Source: Poa pratensis
Lineage: Eukaryota; Streptophyta; Magnoliopsida; Poales; Poaceae
DNA length: 64,000 nt
Assembly (NCBI GenBank): GCA_947311845.1
Contig: CAMZMU010000060.1
Span: 2,332,938 to 2,396,937, forward strand
Direction of reading: 5' to 3'
Part shown: one piece after another, positions 11,801 to 22,670 of the stretch
Position numbering within the stretch: position 1 is the first letter of the stretch
Layout: every line of letters starts with the position of its first letter
Program-made: the position numbers and the translations under genes
Notes under the pieces: generated by a model
What the model was told of the DNA's origin: nothing
What the model saw: the letters and a program-made list of their open reading frames with translations, nothing else
Database searches by the model: none

Positions 11801-12000
11801 TACCGCCAAACAAGGTGGCGATTGGATGAACGTGGTACCCGCCATAGTCTTGGCGGTAACTGTCCTGGTCCATGGTCGTCCGCGTGAGCTTGACAATTCT
11901 AACATGGCTTCATACCTCCAGGGCCTCCTACGGTAGCCCTCATACAGAACCGCCGCCACTAGTGGTGGTTCACCATGATACCGTACTGCTGCCCCTGCCG
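11801..12000. repeat. Cluster of short ACCGCCA/TGGCGGT inverted motifs
   Basis: Three short inverted repeats follow one another: ACCGCCAAACAAGGTGGCG at 11803, CCGCCATAGTCTTGGCGGT at 11841 and AACCGCCGCCACTAGTGG at 11951. Such clusters occur in subterminal regions of DNA transposons, but I see no terminal inverted repeat or target duplication, so the element is not identified. Confidence 0.4.
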
Positions 12001-12683
12001 ACGGTACCCCATCAAAGGTTAATTCGCCACGGAACCGGGGGTGGGCCACTCACCCACCCATGCTCCAGCTCCCCTTTCTTCCTCCTCCCGGCCCGAGTTG
12101 TTGCCCACTCTCCCTCTCACCCCCGCTCAAAGGCATTACCAAGAGGGCTGAATTGTTGACCGCTAAGTTCCATTTCCGTCCTAAAAGATCTAATCCCTCT
12201 TCATAGTACAATCTTTTCTATGACTCGGAAGCACTAGAACTATACTCAGCCTACATGTTTATTCTTGAGCCATCCACTTTGTTTTTGACTATTCTGCTTT
12301 ACTCCCGAGTCTTCATCTTTTGTGCACACTGTCTTTACTCCACTTCGAGGGGTCAACATTCTCACAGTTAAACCAATGCCCGGGGACTAAATAGTTTTGT
12401 ATACTCAATAATACGTTAGACTCTTAATTATCCGTCATTAATCATTTGAAACCCACTTAGAGGGCTCTAGATGCACTTTCAACAAACTATTTCCCACCTA
12501 GCTAGTCTGTATTTTTTTCTTTTCACCGTCGTCTCGTCAAAAGAATCACATCAATGTGTTTATTTGAAAAATTGCTAGGTAGCCTCATGGTCACCGAACT
12601 TTTTAACCAGTATTAACTCTGCTTATTCAGTAAAGAGACATTGATTTGTTACTTTTTTTTATGGGCAGATAGGGAAAATCTGT
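12001..12683. other. Unassigned intergenic DNA
   Basis: No gene, repeat boundary or RNA gene recognised. Confidence 0.5.
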
Positions 12684-12685
12684 TA

Positions 12686-13069
12686 CTCCCTATGTTCCAT
12701 TTTTTTTGCGAAACACAGTCCAACGCAGACGTTCACATACACGTGCACATACTCAACCCTATGAACGCACGCACGCACACCCTACCCCTATGAGCACCTC
12801 CGAAAGACTGAGCCGGCGGTCGGGTCTTGAGATTAACGAAATTACCACAGACGTCTCGCTGTCGACGGGAACATCACCTCCCACTGAAGAAAATTCCGCC
12901 TAAAAGAGAAACAACAATGTCAAATCTAGGATTTGAACTCTGATGGGCTGGGTACAACCACCCTCCTATCCATCTTGCCAGAGGCAAGTTATCATGTTCC
13001 ATATTAGTTGTCGTTGATTTAGTAAAGATTTGTACTAAATCATCCACAACTAATGTGGGACGAAGGGAG
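12686..13069. mobile_element. Stowaway MITE split by a SINE
   Basis: The left end (12686-12700, CTCCCTATGTTCCAT) and the right part (12994-13069, ending CGAAGGGAG) fold on each other: GTTCCATATTAGTTGTCG pairs with the complement of CACAACTAATGTGGGACG. The CTCCCT terminus is that of Stowaway (Tc1/mariner) MITEs. Without the SINE and its duplicated target the element is about 82 bp. The flank is TA on the left and TG on the right, so the expected TA target duplication has mutated on one side. Confidence 0.85.
12701..12993 (-). mobile_element. tRNA-derived SINE (grass type), minus strand
   Basis: On the minus strand the 5' end carries an internal pol III promoter: A box TGGCAAGATGG (12970-12980) and B box GAGTTCAAATCC (12929-12940). 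The body follows (GTGGGAGGTGATGTTCCCGT, CTCATAGGGGTAGGGTGTGC) and then a tail of seven A (12701-12707). It is flanked by ATGTTCCAT at 12692-12700 and 12994-13002, a perfect 9-bp target duplication. This fits LINE-mediated insertion into the Stowaway copy. I have seen the body pattern widely in grass genomes but do not assign a family name. Confidence 0.87.
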
Positions 13070-13982
13070 TGATATTCAGTTATTTCCAAGAAGAGTGGAT
13101 CACTTAATTATCATACCAAGTAATTAAAAAAACCGGCATTCAAGCACGGCAATGGCCTGCATTACTGTTTTGGCGTTTCTGGAAGATCCAATTGTCTATA
13201 CAAGCAGATAGATGATTAGATGGACTAGTTTTTTAGTAGCAAAAGTAGACTAACCGGAACAATTTATTTTCGAACAATAGCAGAGCAGTACAAGTTCAAC
13301 AATCTCTATAGAAACCGTCAGCGGCGGTTCTCCTTTTTCCATTGGCAGCGCATGCTATGGTGAGAGCGGTTTACCAACTGACGTTCGGTGTGGCGGAATC
13401 TCTCAAGGAAGCCGCAGCAGTTGCCTACCATCATCCATTTGTGTTTGTCCACACAACAGCTGCCTCTTCTCACTTGTCAACTCTCTATTCAGTCTTACCC
13501 CAAACAAAAAAAGGCTCTCCATTTAGTCTTACCTCAAATAAACAAAGCTCTGCATTCAGTCCAGGGGATCTGTACTAGTCATAAATTTATGAGCAAATGG
13601 TTGCGAAATGATATCTTGTTTATTTAGCTCGTGCTCTTTAATTAGCGATTGTTGTCAGATTATTTTTTGCAGAGCAGACTTGCCATCAGATGAAGGTCCT
13701 GTAATGTCTTTTGAGACAAGGGAAGCTATGGCGCCCCCTGCAGGGGACAAGATATGATCATATAAATATACGATTAAGCCTTTGGTTTTGACGTTTGGAA
13801 ACAGCTTGGGGCCTGCCTTGGTTTCTAGATTATATGTTCGAGGTTGGAACCGACCAATTCCAGATTTCCACTTTCTTTTCATCTTAACCAAGTCATAAAA
13901 AGGCGAGTCATATTTTCCAGAAGTAAAAAAGTGACACTTGATATTTCTTATACCATCAATTATTTTGATATTTGGAGTAGTA
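13070..13982. other. Unassigned intergenic DNA
   Basis: AT-rich low-copy-like sequence. The open frames near 13342-13627 (plus) and 13655-14023 (minus) show no domain and the latter runs into the next MITE. No gene is supported. Confidence 0.5.
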
Positions 13983-14144
13983 CTCCTTCTGTTCCACAAT
14001 ATAAGATGTTTTAGATGTTTCACATGTTCTCTATATTCGGACTAAAATGAGTAGACATATACACTAAAACGTGGTTAGATACATGTGTATACATGTGAAT
14101 GCTGAAAATGTCTAAACCATCTTATATTGTGAAAACAGAGGGAG
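13983..14144. mobile_element. Stowaway MITE
   Basis: A 162-bp element with terminal inverted repeats CTCCTTCTGTTCCACAATAT at the left and the complement of CTCCCTCTGTTTTCACAATA at the right, both continuing into AAGATG. It is flanked by TA on both sides (13981-13982 and 14145-14146). It is non-coding and of Tc1/mariner type. Confidence 0.93.
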
Positions 14145-14146
14145 TA

Positions 14147-14550
14147 GTTTATAAACTGAGGGAAATCTGTTTTGTATCATAGGTATACATGCATCAACTA
14201 TTCAAAATTTTCAAAAAATCCAAACAAATTGTCGGGTGTATATCTGACCATACTAGGTTCGCACACGAAGTTTCGTGAAAAAATAATATTTTTATGGCTT
14301 GCATAAAAAACAAATTCTAGTGGCTCAAAATGACTTTTCACGAGATATTTTTGTGTGTAAGAAATGTCTTTTTTGGCAAAACTTTGTGTGGGAACAGAAT
14401 GTTCAGATGTACACCTAATTTTTTTATAGTTGTTTTTGACATTTTAAAAATGTTTAAAATATTTTTTTTCTATAATGGATGCGTCTAAATCTACTACTCT
14501 GTAGAGTCAAAAGACTGTGTCCGTGAACTGAATTCTATACAATACGTTCG
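14147..14550. other. AT-rich unassigned DNA
   Basis: The sequence contains a pattern seen in old dispersed grass repeats (CAAAATTTTCAAAAAATCC, GTGTATATCTGACC), but no ends are visible. No gene recognised. Confidence 0.4.
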
Positions 14551-14558
14551 GCGTCGTG

Positions 14559-15127
14559 TAGGGGTGTAAACGGATCGGATCGTATCGAATTTTGTCTTTA
14601 CCTTATCCTTTACCACATTTTTCCATCGGATTCGGAGCGGAGCGGATAATGATCGGATACGGATTCGGAGGCGGATATATGTAGTCACGGATTCCGGAAC
14701 GGAAACGGGTCAGATTCGGAGCGAAAACAAAATTAATCGAATAGATACGCATATAAGTAAATTGTCAAACAATACAACCAAAAATAGTTATTTAGAAACC
14801 TAGTAACTATCAAAGTTATACTACATAGTCTTTATAATGGCTATTTAAGTGAGTTGTTGTTCAACCGGACGAAGTCGACAACTCACTAACTGCATATTAT
14901 ACTATATTAGGTTAAACATTTCGGTAGAAAATCGAATTATTCAGATTAAAACCGTCGGATAATCCATATTTTAGGCTATGGCGTACCATATCCTATACCA
15001 TATCCGGTTGTCAAGTTCGGAAACGGATATCCTTATCCGGCAGATTCCTAAAACCGGATATGGACTCTTCAAAACGGTTTCGAAATCGAATACGGTGCGG
15101 AAATTATCCTATCCGTTTACACCTCTA
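14559..15127. mobile_element. hAT-like non-autonomous DNA transposon (MITE)
   Basis: A 569-bp element with ends TAGGGGTGTAAACGGAT and the complement of TAGAGGTGTAAACGGAT (16 of 17 match). It is flanked by GCGTCGTG (14551-14558) and GCGTTGTG (15128-15135), an 8-bp target duplication with one mismatch. The TA-G ends and 8-bp duplication indicate hAT. The interior is packed with CGGAT/ATCCG words on both arms, so the arms can pair extensively. No transposase. Confidence 0.85.
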
Positions 15128-15135
15128 GCGTTGTG

Positions 15136-15589
15136 GCATGGTCCAAAATCCAGCGCTGTCGTTGACACGCTGAACAGCCAAAGAACCGGACTCGCCGAAT
15201 CATGGGCAACATCCTTACATATACTAAACTATTTAGTATCTACGCTCTCTCCTTACTTCAAATATGGTCCAATGAAGTAGTGACACATACAATCGCATGG
15301 TGGACCCTACTCAGATTTTATATTAAACTATAATTGGGTTTGAGATATTTTTGTTAAAATATACACATGTTTTGTACATATCTACCAAATTTATGGGCAA
15401 AAAGTTGTTATTTCCGGTTTGCGGTTTTTTCCTTTTCTCATTTTCTTTTGGTATTTCCATCTACATAAAAAGAAAAATTGTGATTGTGAAAAAGGAAAAT
15501 AGCTCCATTTCCCTCTAACATTTCTCCTTTTTGTGTAGCTCAAAATTTATCTTGTTTGTGTAGCCCAAACTACAAAATACTACAGCACG
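15136..15589. other. Unassigned AT-rich DNA
   Basis: No gene or repeat boundary recognised. Confidence 0.4.
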
Positions 15590-15998
15590 TACACTACAGT
15601 AGGCTTTATTTTAAAAAATTAACCTAGACATTTCGTTTCGATTTTCTGAAAAAGGATGTGGTGAATTGAGAGCTACCAGCACTTTCCGACAAATCTCTCC
15701 CTTATCCTTTCTCATCCTCCAGCACCACCATAGCGTCACGCAGCCTGTGCCACACCACATTTCTGTCCCTCCGCTATTTTTTACAAAGCTTTTAGAGTAC
15801 GTACCGTAGTTGTATGCTTTATTTTTTAAATGAAACCTAGACATGTCGTTTTGATTTTCTTAAAAAAAGATGCGATGAATTATGAGCTACCCACTTTTCG
15901 ACAACTCTCTCCATTATCCTTTATCTACCGCCAGCGCCACCATAGCGTCGCGCAGTCTGTGCCACGTGAAATTTCTCTCTCCGTTTACCTCGAGCTGT
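15590..15998 (+). repeat. Direct duplication, period ~213 bp
   Basis: Two diverged direct copies of roughly 200 bp, about 15590-15790 and 15800-15998. CCTAGACAT begins at 15623 and 15836, and both copies share ATGAATT-like, CTCTCTCC-like, CACCATAGCGTC and CAGTCTGTGCCAC-like words. Both look noncoding. Confidence 0.85.
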
Positions 15999-17010
15999 AT
16001 TCTACCGGAATAAGCCGTTCTGTCGCAAATTTTGACTGCCTCTCTGCACACACTCTGCCTCCGTCAAGCCCCTAGAACTAAATGGCACTACCGCCCCCAA
16101 TGTCGTGCCTCAAATTCATTGTCAAATTGCACGCCACGTACGCTCCCCGACGGTGCATATTCGGGTGGCCACACAACACTATTGAGCTGAAGGATTTCCC
16201 GCATCCCCCGCAGTTGTTGCACGTGAACACACATGTCGCCTCTCGCATCGGCCACCACTACTCCGTTGCTTTAGTGGTGCTCTACTTGGTGGTGGTGGCA
16301 GCTACGGTCGAGACCGTGAGCGACAACTCGATGGTGAATGGGACTGTACATATGAGTTAGACGCCTCATTGTTGGATGCCACCTAATTACGGTTGAAAAA
16401 CGATATGGATATTTATTTGTGAACCTCTTCTTTGCAGTATGTTTGGTTATCTCTCACTTCTATTAAGAGAGAACGGGCGAGATTATGTAAGCAAGTGCAT
16501 GTGTGTATTTGGTATATGGTTGAATGCTATGTGTGTTTAGCCTTAGCTATAATCATTAGAGTGCGAAAAGTCATGAACTTATGAATGTACAATGATAAAA
16601 TAGTATGTGTTATTAAACGTGTGGAAAACATGAAAAACTGTATGTTTAGAGATGGGCATTCCTGCAATTAGATAATACTCAAAATTATTGGTGATATTTA
16701 TGCCGTTTATTTTTGTTTATACTTTATTTTATGTAATCTTAGTCTGATGCACTTATAAGATGGCATGTAAGCTGCTTAACATCTCTCGAGTCAGAACATA
16801 ATTATGCAAACTATTACTGATTTTGGGACAATTTATGTCAGAAAAAATTACTTGTTTTCATTAAAGTAAAATCAATGAGCTTAATTGTAGGATCGTGATG
16901 GATTATCAAATCTTGGCAGAACTATCTCTCGAGTATGCAATGTTCATCATATCGTACGTTGTCAACAGATTGTCGGAATTCTGTTCAATTTTTTTGTGAA
17001 ATCTTCATAG
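15999..17010. other. Unassigned intergenic DNA up to the retrotransposon stack
   Basis: A 92-codon open frame at 16082-16360 has no recognisable domain. The rest is AT-rich without gene signals. AACCA at 17011-17015 is the left copy of element A's target duplication. Confidence 0.5.
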
Positions 17011-17015
17011 AACCA

Positions 17016-17986
17016 TGTCGCAGCAGTGGAACATGGGGTTCCCCTGATGCTGCCAAAGTGGGTCCTCCGCTGGGGCCCACTAAGAAGATGGACAAGGAAA
17101 GGAGTCAAGTACAGCAGATGGGTTAGCCCATCTGCCTCAAGGGCACCCGACAAGTTCGACAACAAGTCTCTACGGCTAAGGACCAGGTGACCTTCCGGGT
17201 CACCCCCTCGCCCGGAGAACCAGGCAAGACACCCGCGGGTCCGTGCTCCCGGCAGGAGGCCTGGCGCGCCCCCGGGTATCCATCCATACCATCGAGAGGA
17301 TAAGATCGCCAGCTCGCCGGAAGCTGGTGGAAGACTTGGGCGCCAAGATGAAGGCCGCGCCCTGGTGACGTTACCACGAGCGTAGTTGGTGGGGCGGACA
17401 GGCTTTGTCCGTCCCACCTTTTCCAAGGGCGGACGACCACGCCGCCCTCCTCAGAACGCTTGGAGGAGAGAGTGCCACGTCTCCTCCAAGGACCGCCAAG
17501 GGATTTTTCCCGCCAAGACCCCTCACACCTCTTGCGTGCCCATGTTGGATCCCCTTATCCTATAAAAGGAGGACCATGGCACCGAAGAGGGAGGAAGAAG
17601 AAAAACAAGATAGAAGCAAGCTAGAGCTCAGGCAAGACTAAACTAGGGTTCGGAAGGTAGAGAGAGAGGTGATCTCCCCAGGGCAGGATCTGCTCTTCGT
17701 CTACCTCCGGCCGAAACTCTGCCAGGTTCACCCCAGAACACCCTTGTACACTCCACCATGATGAACCTCTCAATCCACACATGCAGGAGTAGGGCTTTTA
17801 GCCTCCGGGCGGCCTGAACCTGGGTAACTCTGTGTGTCCTGCTGTGTTGTTTGATCTCTCCCTCTCGACGAAGAACTTGACGTCCTTGCTCCCGGGTAAG
17901 ACGTCTTCCAGCCTCCTTCGCGCCCCGTGCCAAACCTAAAAAGGGGGTATCATCTACTCCCGGTGTCCGTCACCCGAGACACGACA
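17016..17986 (+). repeat. Element A 5' LTR
   Basis: It begins TGTCGCAGCAGTGG and ends GACACGACA. U3 contains an 11-bp perfect hairpin (CTTGGAGGAGA at 17459-17469 with TCTCCTCCAAG at 17480-17490, loop 10), present also in the 3' LTR. The TATA box lies downstream of it. Confidence 0.95.
17561..17568 (+). promoter_or_regulatory. LTR TATA box of element A
   Basis: TATAAAAG within CCTATAAAAGGAGG, about 425 bp before the LTR end and preceded by the conserved hairpin. Transcription start is expected about 30 bp downstream. Confidence 0.75.
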
Positions 17987-17988
17987 TC

Positions 17989-18007
17989 TGGCGCGCCAGG
18001 TAGGGGG
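17989..18007 (+). other. Primer-binding site of element A
   Basis: TGGCGCGCCAGGTAGGGGG two bases after the LTR CA end. The TGG start and the position are those of a tRNA 3'-end complement. I do not assign the tRNA. Confidence 0.75.
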
Positions 18008-18060
18008 TGCAAGCGCTGGATTCGTCTTCTTCTTCATCAACTTCAAGTTCTTCGTCAAGC

Positions 18061-19702
18061 ATGCCGCCGAGGAAGAAGATCGACCCTGCTACCTCCAAGG
18101 CCGCGTCTCCTTCGCGCACTCAGGCTTCGCCGAGCGCCGCGCTGCGGATGCGCGTCAGCCTGCTCCTCCGCAGGCGCCACCTACGGAGAAGGTGGCGTCG
18201 GAGAGGGCCAACACCAACAAGAACGTCGACCCTGACGAACCGGCGGCTCCTGGACTGTCCTCCGAGCCGCCCCCACGCTCTGGGGAGAAAAGCGTCGGGA
18301 ACGGCGCGGCAAGGGTCACGACGCCAAGGAGGGGCGAGATCACGTCCGCCCAGTGGAGGTCCCCGAAGCTTCAAAAGCAAGTCCTCTACGCACTTGCCCT
18401 CGGACGCACAGGCTCGCCACGACGCTCTTGTCGCTGCCAAGGCTCTCATGCAGTTCCCTCCGAGCTCTGGCGATCCCAAGGTTTACCAAGAATGGAGAGC
18501 CCGTGTGGAGGCACTCCTCGACTTCGCCGACGGCGGCCCCGAGCCCGACGTACTCGAGCTCCCACCGTCAACGGTCCCGAGGCTGGAGGGCGCAAGGCGC
18601 ATGAACCACAGGGTCAACCCCTGGCGAGCGCCGAGGCGAGACGGAGCCTCCTCGCACCGCTCCACCGATGGCGAACCGGCTGAACCGCGATCGCGGCAAG
18701 GCCATCTCCGTCGGGTCATCTACCACGCGCAACCGAGATCTTCGCCACGACCTCAACAACCGTCTAACCGAGGATATGCGCACCCGCATCGAACATCGTC
18801 GCGAGCGTCATCGCCGGGAGGATCGGGACGACGACATCGCTGAAGGGTGCCTCGCCCTTGCCCCTGAGCTCCGACGGGTCACCTGGCCCAAGAAGTTCAA
18901 GATCGACGTCCTCCGCTACGACGGCACTACGAACCCCCGGGACTTCCTGCAGCTTTACTCCCTAGCTGCGGCAGTCGCCGGGGCCGACGAGATGATGATG
19001 ACCAGCTGGTTCCCGCTGGCCCTGAAGGGAGATGCCCAGACATGGCTTCTCAACCTTCCCAAGTGCTCCATTCGTTCCTGGAGGACCCTGAAGGAACAGT
19101 TCCTGGGGGCTTTCCAAGGCGGGTACGAGCGCCCGGGGGCTCCCAGCGACCTCCACGACTTCAAGCAACTTCCGGGTGAAACTCTTCGCAAGTTCATCCA
19201 GCGCTTCACCCAGAAGATGAACACAATCCCCTGCATCAAGCAAGAGCTGGTGATCGCTTCTTTTCACGCCAACGTCCGCAATACCCGGATGCGCGAGAAG
19301 TTGAGCAATCGCCGCGTCGAATCCACCTGCGAGCTCTGGGAGCTGGCGGATCGATGCGCCCGAGCTGAGGAGGGGGCTAAGTTCCCCGGGGAGGATGAAC
19401 CCGAGGACAAAGCCACCCCGCCAAGAACAAGAAGCGGGACTCTGGACCCGACAAGCGCATCTTCGTCACCGAACCCCTTCCCAAGAAGGCCAAGCCTGCG
19501 GCGGCCTCTGAGGGAGAAGACGACCCATGGTGCCACATTCATCCTGACGGCAACCACCTTCTCAAGGACTGCCGCCAACTCAAGAACCTCGCCATACGAG
19601 AGCAGCGTCGGGCCGACGGGGTAAGCTTGGACGGCTGCTACAACTGTGGCGTCATTGGGCACGTCGCTCGTGACTGTCCCACAGGTCGCCAAGGCGGAGG
19701 CG
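18061..19702 (+). pseudogene. Element A gag (capsid and zinc knuckle), frameshifted
   Basis: The start is MPPRKKIDP at 18061. The N-terminal part contains PKVYQEWRARVEALLDFADG near 18480. The capsid part, in a different frame from about 18668, includes RRVTWPKKFKIDVLRYDGTT, the PRDFLQLYSLAAAVAG stretch, LKGDAQTWLLNLP and FIQRFTQKMNTIP, matching the retrotransposon gag family. A further frame change falls at 19421-19422, where a CC doublet is one base short of the register needed. The nucleocapsid CCHC knuckle C-Y-N-C-x4-H-x4-C follows at 19636-19677, then a Gly/Arg-rich RNA-binding tail. It would form the particle core and bind genomic RNA. Broken in at least two places. Confidence 0.9.
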
Positions 19703-19709
19703 GCCGTGG

Positions 19710-20590
19710 ATGGGGCCGCGGCGGTGGCCGCGGGGACGAGGAGGACGCGGCGGCCAAGGCGGTCGTGAACAGAACAACCAGGAAGGCGCCTCCAACAAGG
19801 AAGCTCCGGCTCCTCAGGGAGGCGGTGGCGGAAGGTTCCAGGAAGTCACCGGAGTTGTCGGGTGCATTCACGGGGGAGCCTCTCTGCCTCCATCCAACGG
19901 CGCGTGTAAGAGGCTGGTCCGGGAGCTTAACGCGGTTGCTTCTGCTCCGCCCAAGCCCCTGGAGTGGTCTGGGCAGGTCATCTCCTTCGACCCGGAGGAC
20001 CATCCTGCCAGTGTGGCCGGGGTGGGAACGCTTCCTCTGATCGTTTCGCCCGTCATCCACAACTACAAGGTCACCAAGATGCTGGTCGACGGAGGCTCCA
20101 GCCTCAACCTTCTGACGGCGAAGGTGCTGGCCATTCTGCAAATTCCTTTTTCTCGCCTGCAAGACACCGGCGTGTTCCAAGGCGTGAATGGAAGCGTCAC
20201 TCGGCCGCTGGGGAAGATCACGCTCCCTGTCACCTTCGGTGACCAGGAGAACTTCCGCACCGAGGACATCGTCTTCGACATTGCGGACACGCCACTTCCG
20301 TACAACGGCATACTTGGCCGGCCGGCCTAGCCAAGTTCATGGCCGTCTCGCACTTCGCCTACAACATGATGAAGATCCCCGCGGTCTGGGGAGTGATCAC
20401 GATCAAGGCCGACGTCGACGACGCTATCTTTTGCGTTCAGAAGCTGAACCAGACGGTGGCGGCGACCTCGGACGTTCCGCAAGATGTACAGGAAGCTGAT
20501 GTCGGTGCATTCTCTGGGGACGGAGGGTACCCCGGAGGCTCGACATCAACTTCCTCCAAGAAGGCGTCATTTCATGAAGACCGCAAATGA
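19710..20590 (+). pseudogene. Element A aspartic protease region, frameshifted
   Basis: The Asp protease core is seen as KMLVDGGSSLNLL (around 20080-20118), with the flap-distal motif YNGILGRPA before a TAG at 20328. The active-site Asp is followed by Gly-Gly rather than the usual Thr/Ser-Gly, a form I associate with this lineage. After 20327 the reading frame continues one base out of register (FMAVSHFAYNMMKIP) to 20590, so the TAG is caused by the shift at 20326-20327. The protease would cleave the Gag-Pol polyprotein. Confidence 0.85.
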
Positions 20591-21732
20591 CCAAGAAGGT
20601 GGCGTTGACCAGTGACGGGAGTCGATCCATCACCATCGGCGCCCGCCTCACCGACAAATAGGAAAGCGCGCTCGTCGCCTTCCTTCGGGAAAACTCTGAC
20701 GTCTTCGCATGGGAAGCGTCAGGGCTACCCGGCGTACCAAGGGAGGTGATCGAGCACAAACTGGCGGTCAGCAAAGACGCTCGCCCGATAAAACAAGTTC
20801 TACGCAGACAAAGCAAGGAAAAACTGGAGTTCATCGTGTCCGAGGTTGACAAACTGGAAGAAGCTGGCGTCATCAGGAAGGTGCCCCACCCAACCTGGGT
20901 GGCCAACCCTGTGGTGGTGCCAAAGCCCATGACCTTCAAGTGGCGGCTCTGCATCGACTTCACCGACTTGAACAAGGCCTGCCCCAAGGATCCTTTCCCA
21001 CTACCCCGGATTGATCTCATCGTGGATTCAACCGCCGGGTGCGAGCTCCTGTGCTTCCTGGATGCTTTCTCCGGGTACCACCAGATCATGATGGCAGTGG
21101 AGGATCAGGAGAAGACGGCCTTCATCACACCCAAGGGCTGCTACTGCTACACCCGGATGCCTTTTGGTCTCCGGAACGCCGGCGCAACCTTTCAGCGCGC
21201 CATGCAAGCATGTCTTGGGTCCCAGCTGGGCCGCAACGTGGAGGCATACATCGACGACATCGTGGTCAAGACTCGGTACAAGGACTCCCTCATTCAAGAT
21301 CTGCACGAGACCTTCAACAACCTTCGTCGGGTCAACTTCAAGCTTAACCCCGACAAGTGCGTGTTTGGGGTCCCGTCCGGCAAGCTACTGGGGTTCTTAA
21401 TCTCCCACCGGGGGATTGAGGCCAATCCCGACAAGATCAAGGCCATCGAGCGCATGGAGGCGCCACGGCGAGTCAAGGACGTACAACGCCTCAACGGGTG
21501 CATCACAGCACTCGGGCGTTTCATCTCAAGACTTGGAGAACGAGCCCTGCCCTTCTTCAAGTTACTCAAGAAGACGGGTCCCGTGAAATGGACCCCGGAG
21601 GCTGAAGAAGCTCTTCAGTCCCTCAAGTGCTACCTCGCCTCGCCTCCTGTCCTCGTGGCACCAGCAGAAAAGGAGCCCCTACTACTGTACATCGCTGCCA
21701 CCAATCAGGTGATCAGCGCGGTTCTTGTGTAG
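20591..21732 (+). pseudogene. Element A reverse transcriptase, with stop and frameshift
   Basis: RT palm and finger motifs are clear: WRLCIDFTDLNKACPKDPFP (near 20941), LDAFSGYHQI (21058; catalytic Asp), MPFGLRNAGATFQ and the YIDD box in EAYIDDIVVK (21250), followed by KCVFGV and the thumb region. An in-frame TAG at 20659-20661 precedes SALVAFLRENSDVFAW; a CAG-to-TAG change would explain it and fits cytosine deamination in a methylated element. The frame ends at a TAG at 21730, at the point where a G doublet is reduced to one G (21729). It would copy element RNA to DNA. Confidence 0.93.
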
Positions 21733-22670
21733 AGCGTGACGCTCCTCCGGACAAGGTCGGCGGCAAGCGTCCCGGAAACATCCTCCCGGGGCAACCAAGC
21801 AAGAAGAAGCAGCCAGGTGGCACAGGGCCGGAAGGCCCTGAGCCTGGCATGCCCACCGACGCCGTCATCGACATCGCAGAAGAAGCATCACTGGGGGCTG
21901 ACGCGCTCCCTCTCGAAGCAGCTGAGCCCGTCAAGGACTCGGTGACCCGCAAGATACAGCACCCGGTCTACTTCATCAGTTCGGTGCTGCGCGATGCCCG
22001 GGAGCGGTACCCCATGATGCAGAAGCTGTTGCTGGCGATCCTCATCGCCTCTCGCAAGATGAGGCCCTACTTCGAAAGCCACCCTATCACCGTGGTTTCC
22101 AAGTACCCCTTGAGGAGTCCGCTGGAGAATCCCCTCGCCACCGGACGAGTCTCTTGGTGGGCCATGGAGCTTCAAGGTTTCGGCCTCAAGTTCGAGCACA
22201 CGAACAACATCAAGAGTCAAGCGCTGGCTGATTTCACGGCGGAGTGGACTGAGACAGCGTTCGACGACCCGGTGGAGGAATCCAGCCTTCCCGGGAAAGA
22301 AGATCCCGACGCTTGGACCATGAACTTCGACGGCTCCTACACCAAGGGCCAAGGAGGCGCCGGAGTCGTTTTGATCTCCCCCACAGGAGATCGTCTGAAG
22401 TACGTCGTCCAGATGCAGTACAAGGAGAATATCTCGAACAACACGACGGAGTACGAGGGCCTGCTTGCGGGACTTCGTGCTGCCGTTGGCCTCGGCATCA
22501 CCAAGCTCATCGTCAAGGGTGACTCTCAGCTAGTCATCAAACAAGTGAACAAGGAGTACGCTTGCCCTCAGATGGCACCGTACGTCGAGGAGGTGTGGAA
22601 GCTTCAGCGGCGCTTCAACAGCTTCCGGGCCGTGTACGTCCCTAGGGATGACAACACACCGCGGACGAGC
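21733..22670 (+). pseudogene. Element A dual RNase H region (RNH plus archaeal-type aRNH)
   Basis: The first RNase H remnant spans the RT junction: LLLYIAATNQVISAVL (to 21730), then HPVYFISSVLRDARERYPMM and SWWAMELQGFGLKFEHTNN (21960-22205), with an acidic, low-complexity insertion between. A second, complete RNase H fold follows: NFDGSYTKGQGGAGVVLISP (catalytic Asp, 22320), NTTEYEGLLAGL (catalytic Glu, 22440), KGDSQLVIKQV (catalytic Asp, 22515) and VPRDDN (22640). The second domain is the additional archaeal-like RNase H of the Tat lineage. A two-base AC duplication at about 22655 shifts the frame just after its last motif. Function: removal of RNA from RNA-DNA hybrid. Confidence 0.88.
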
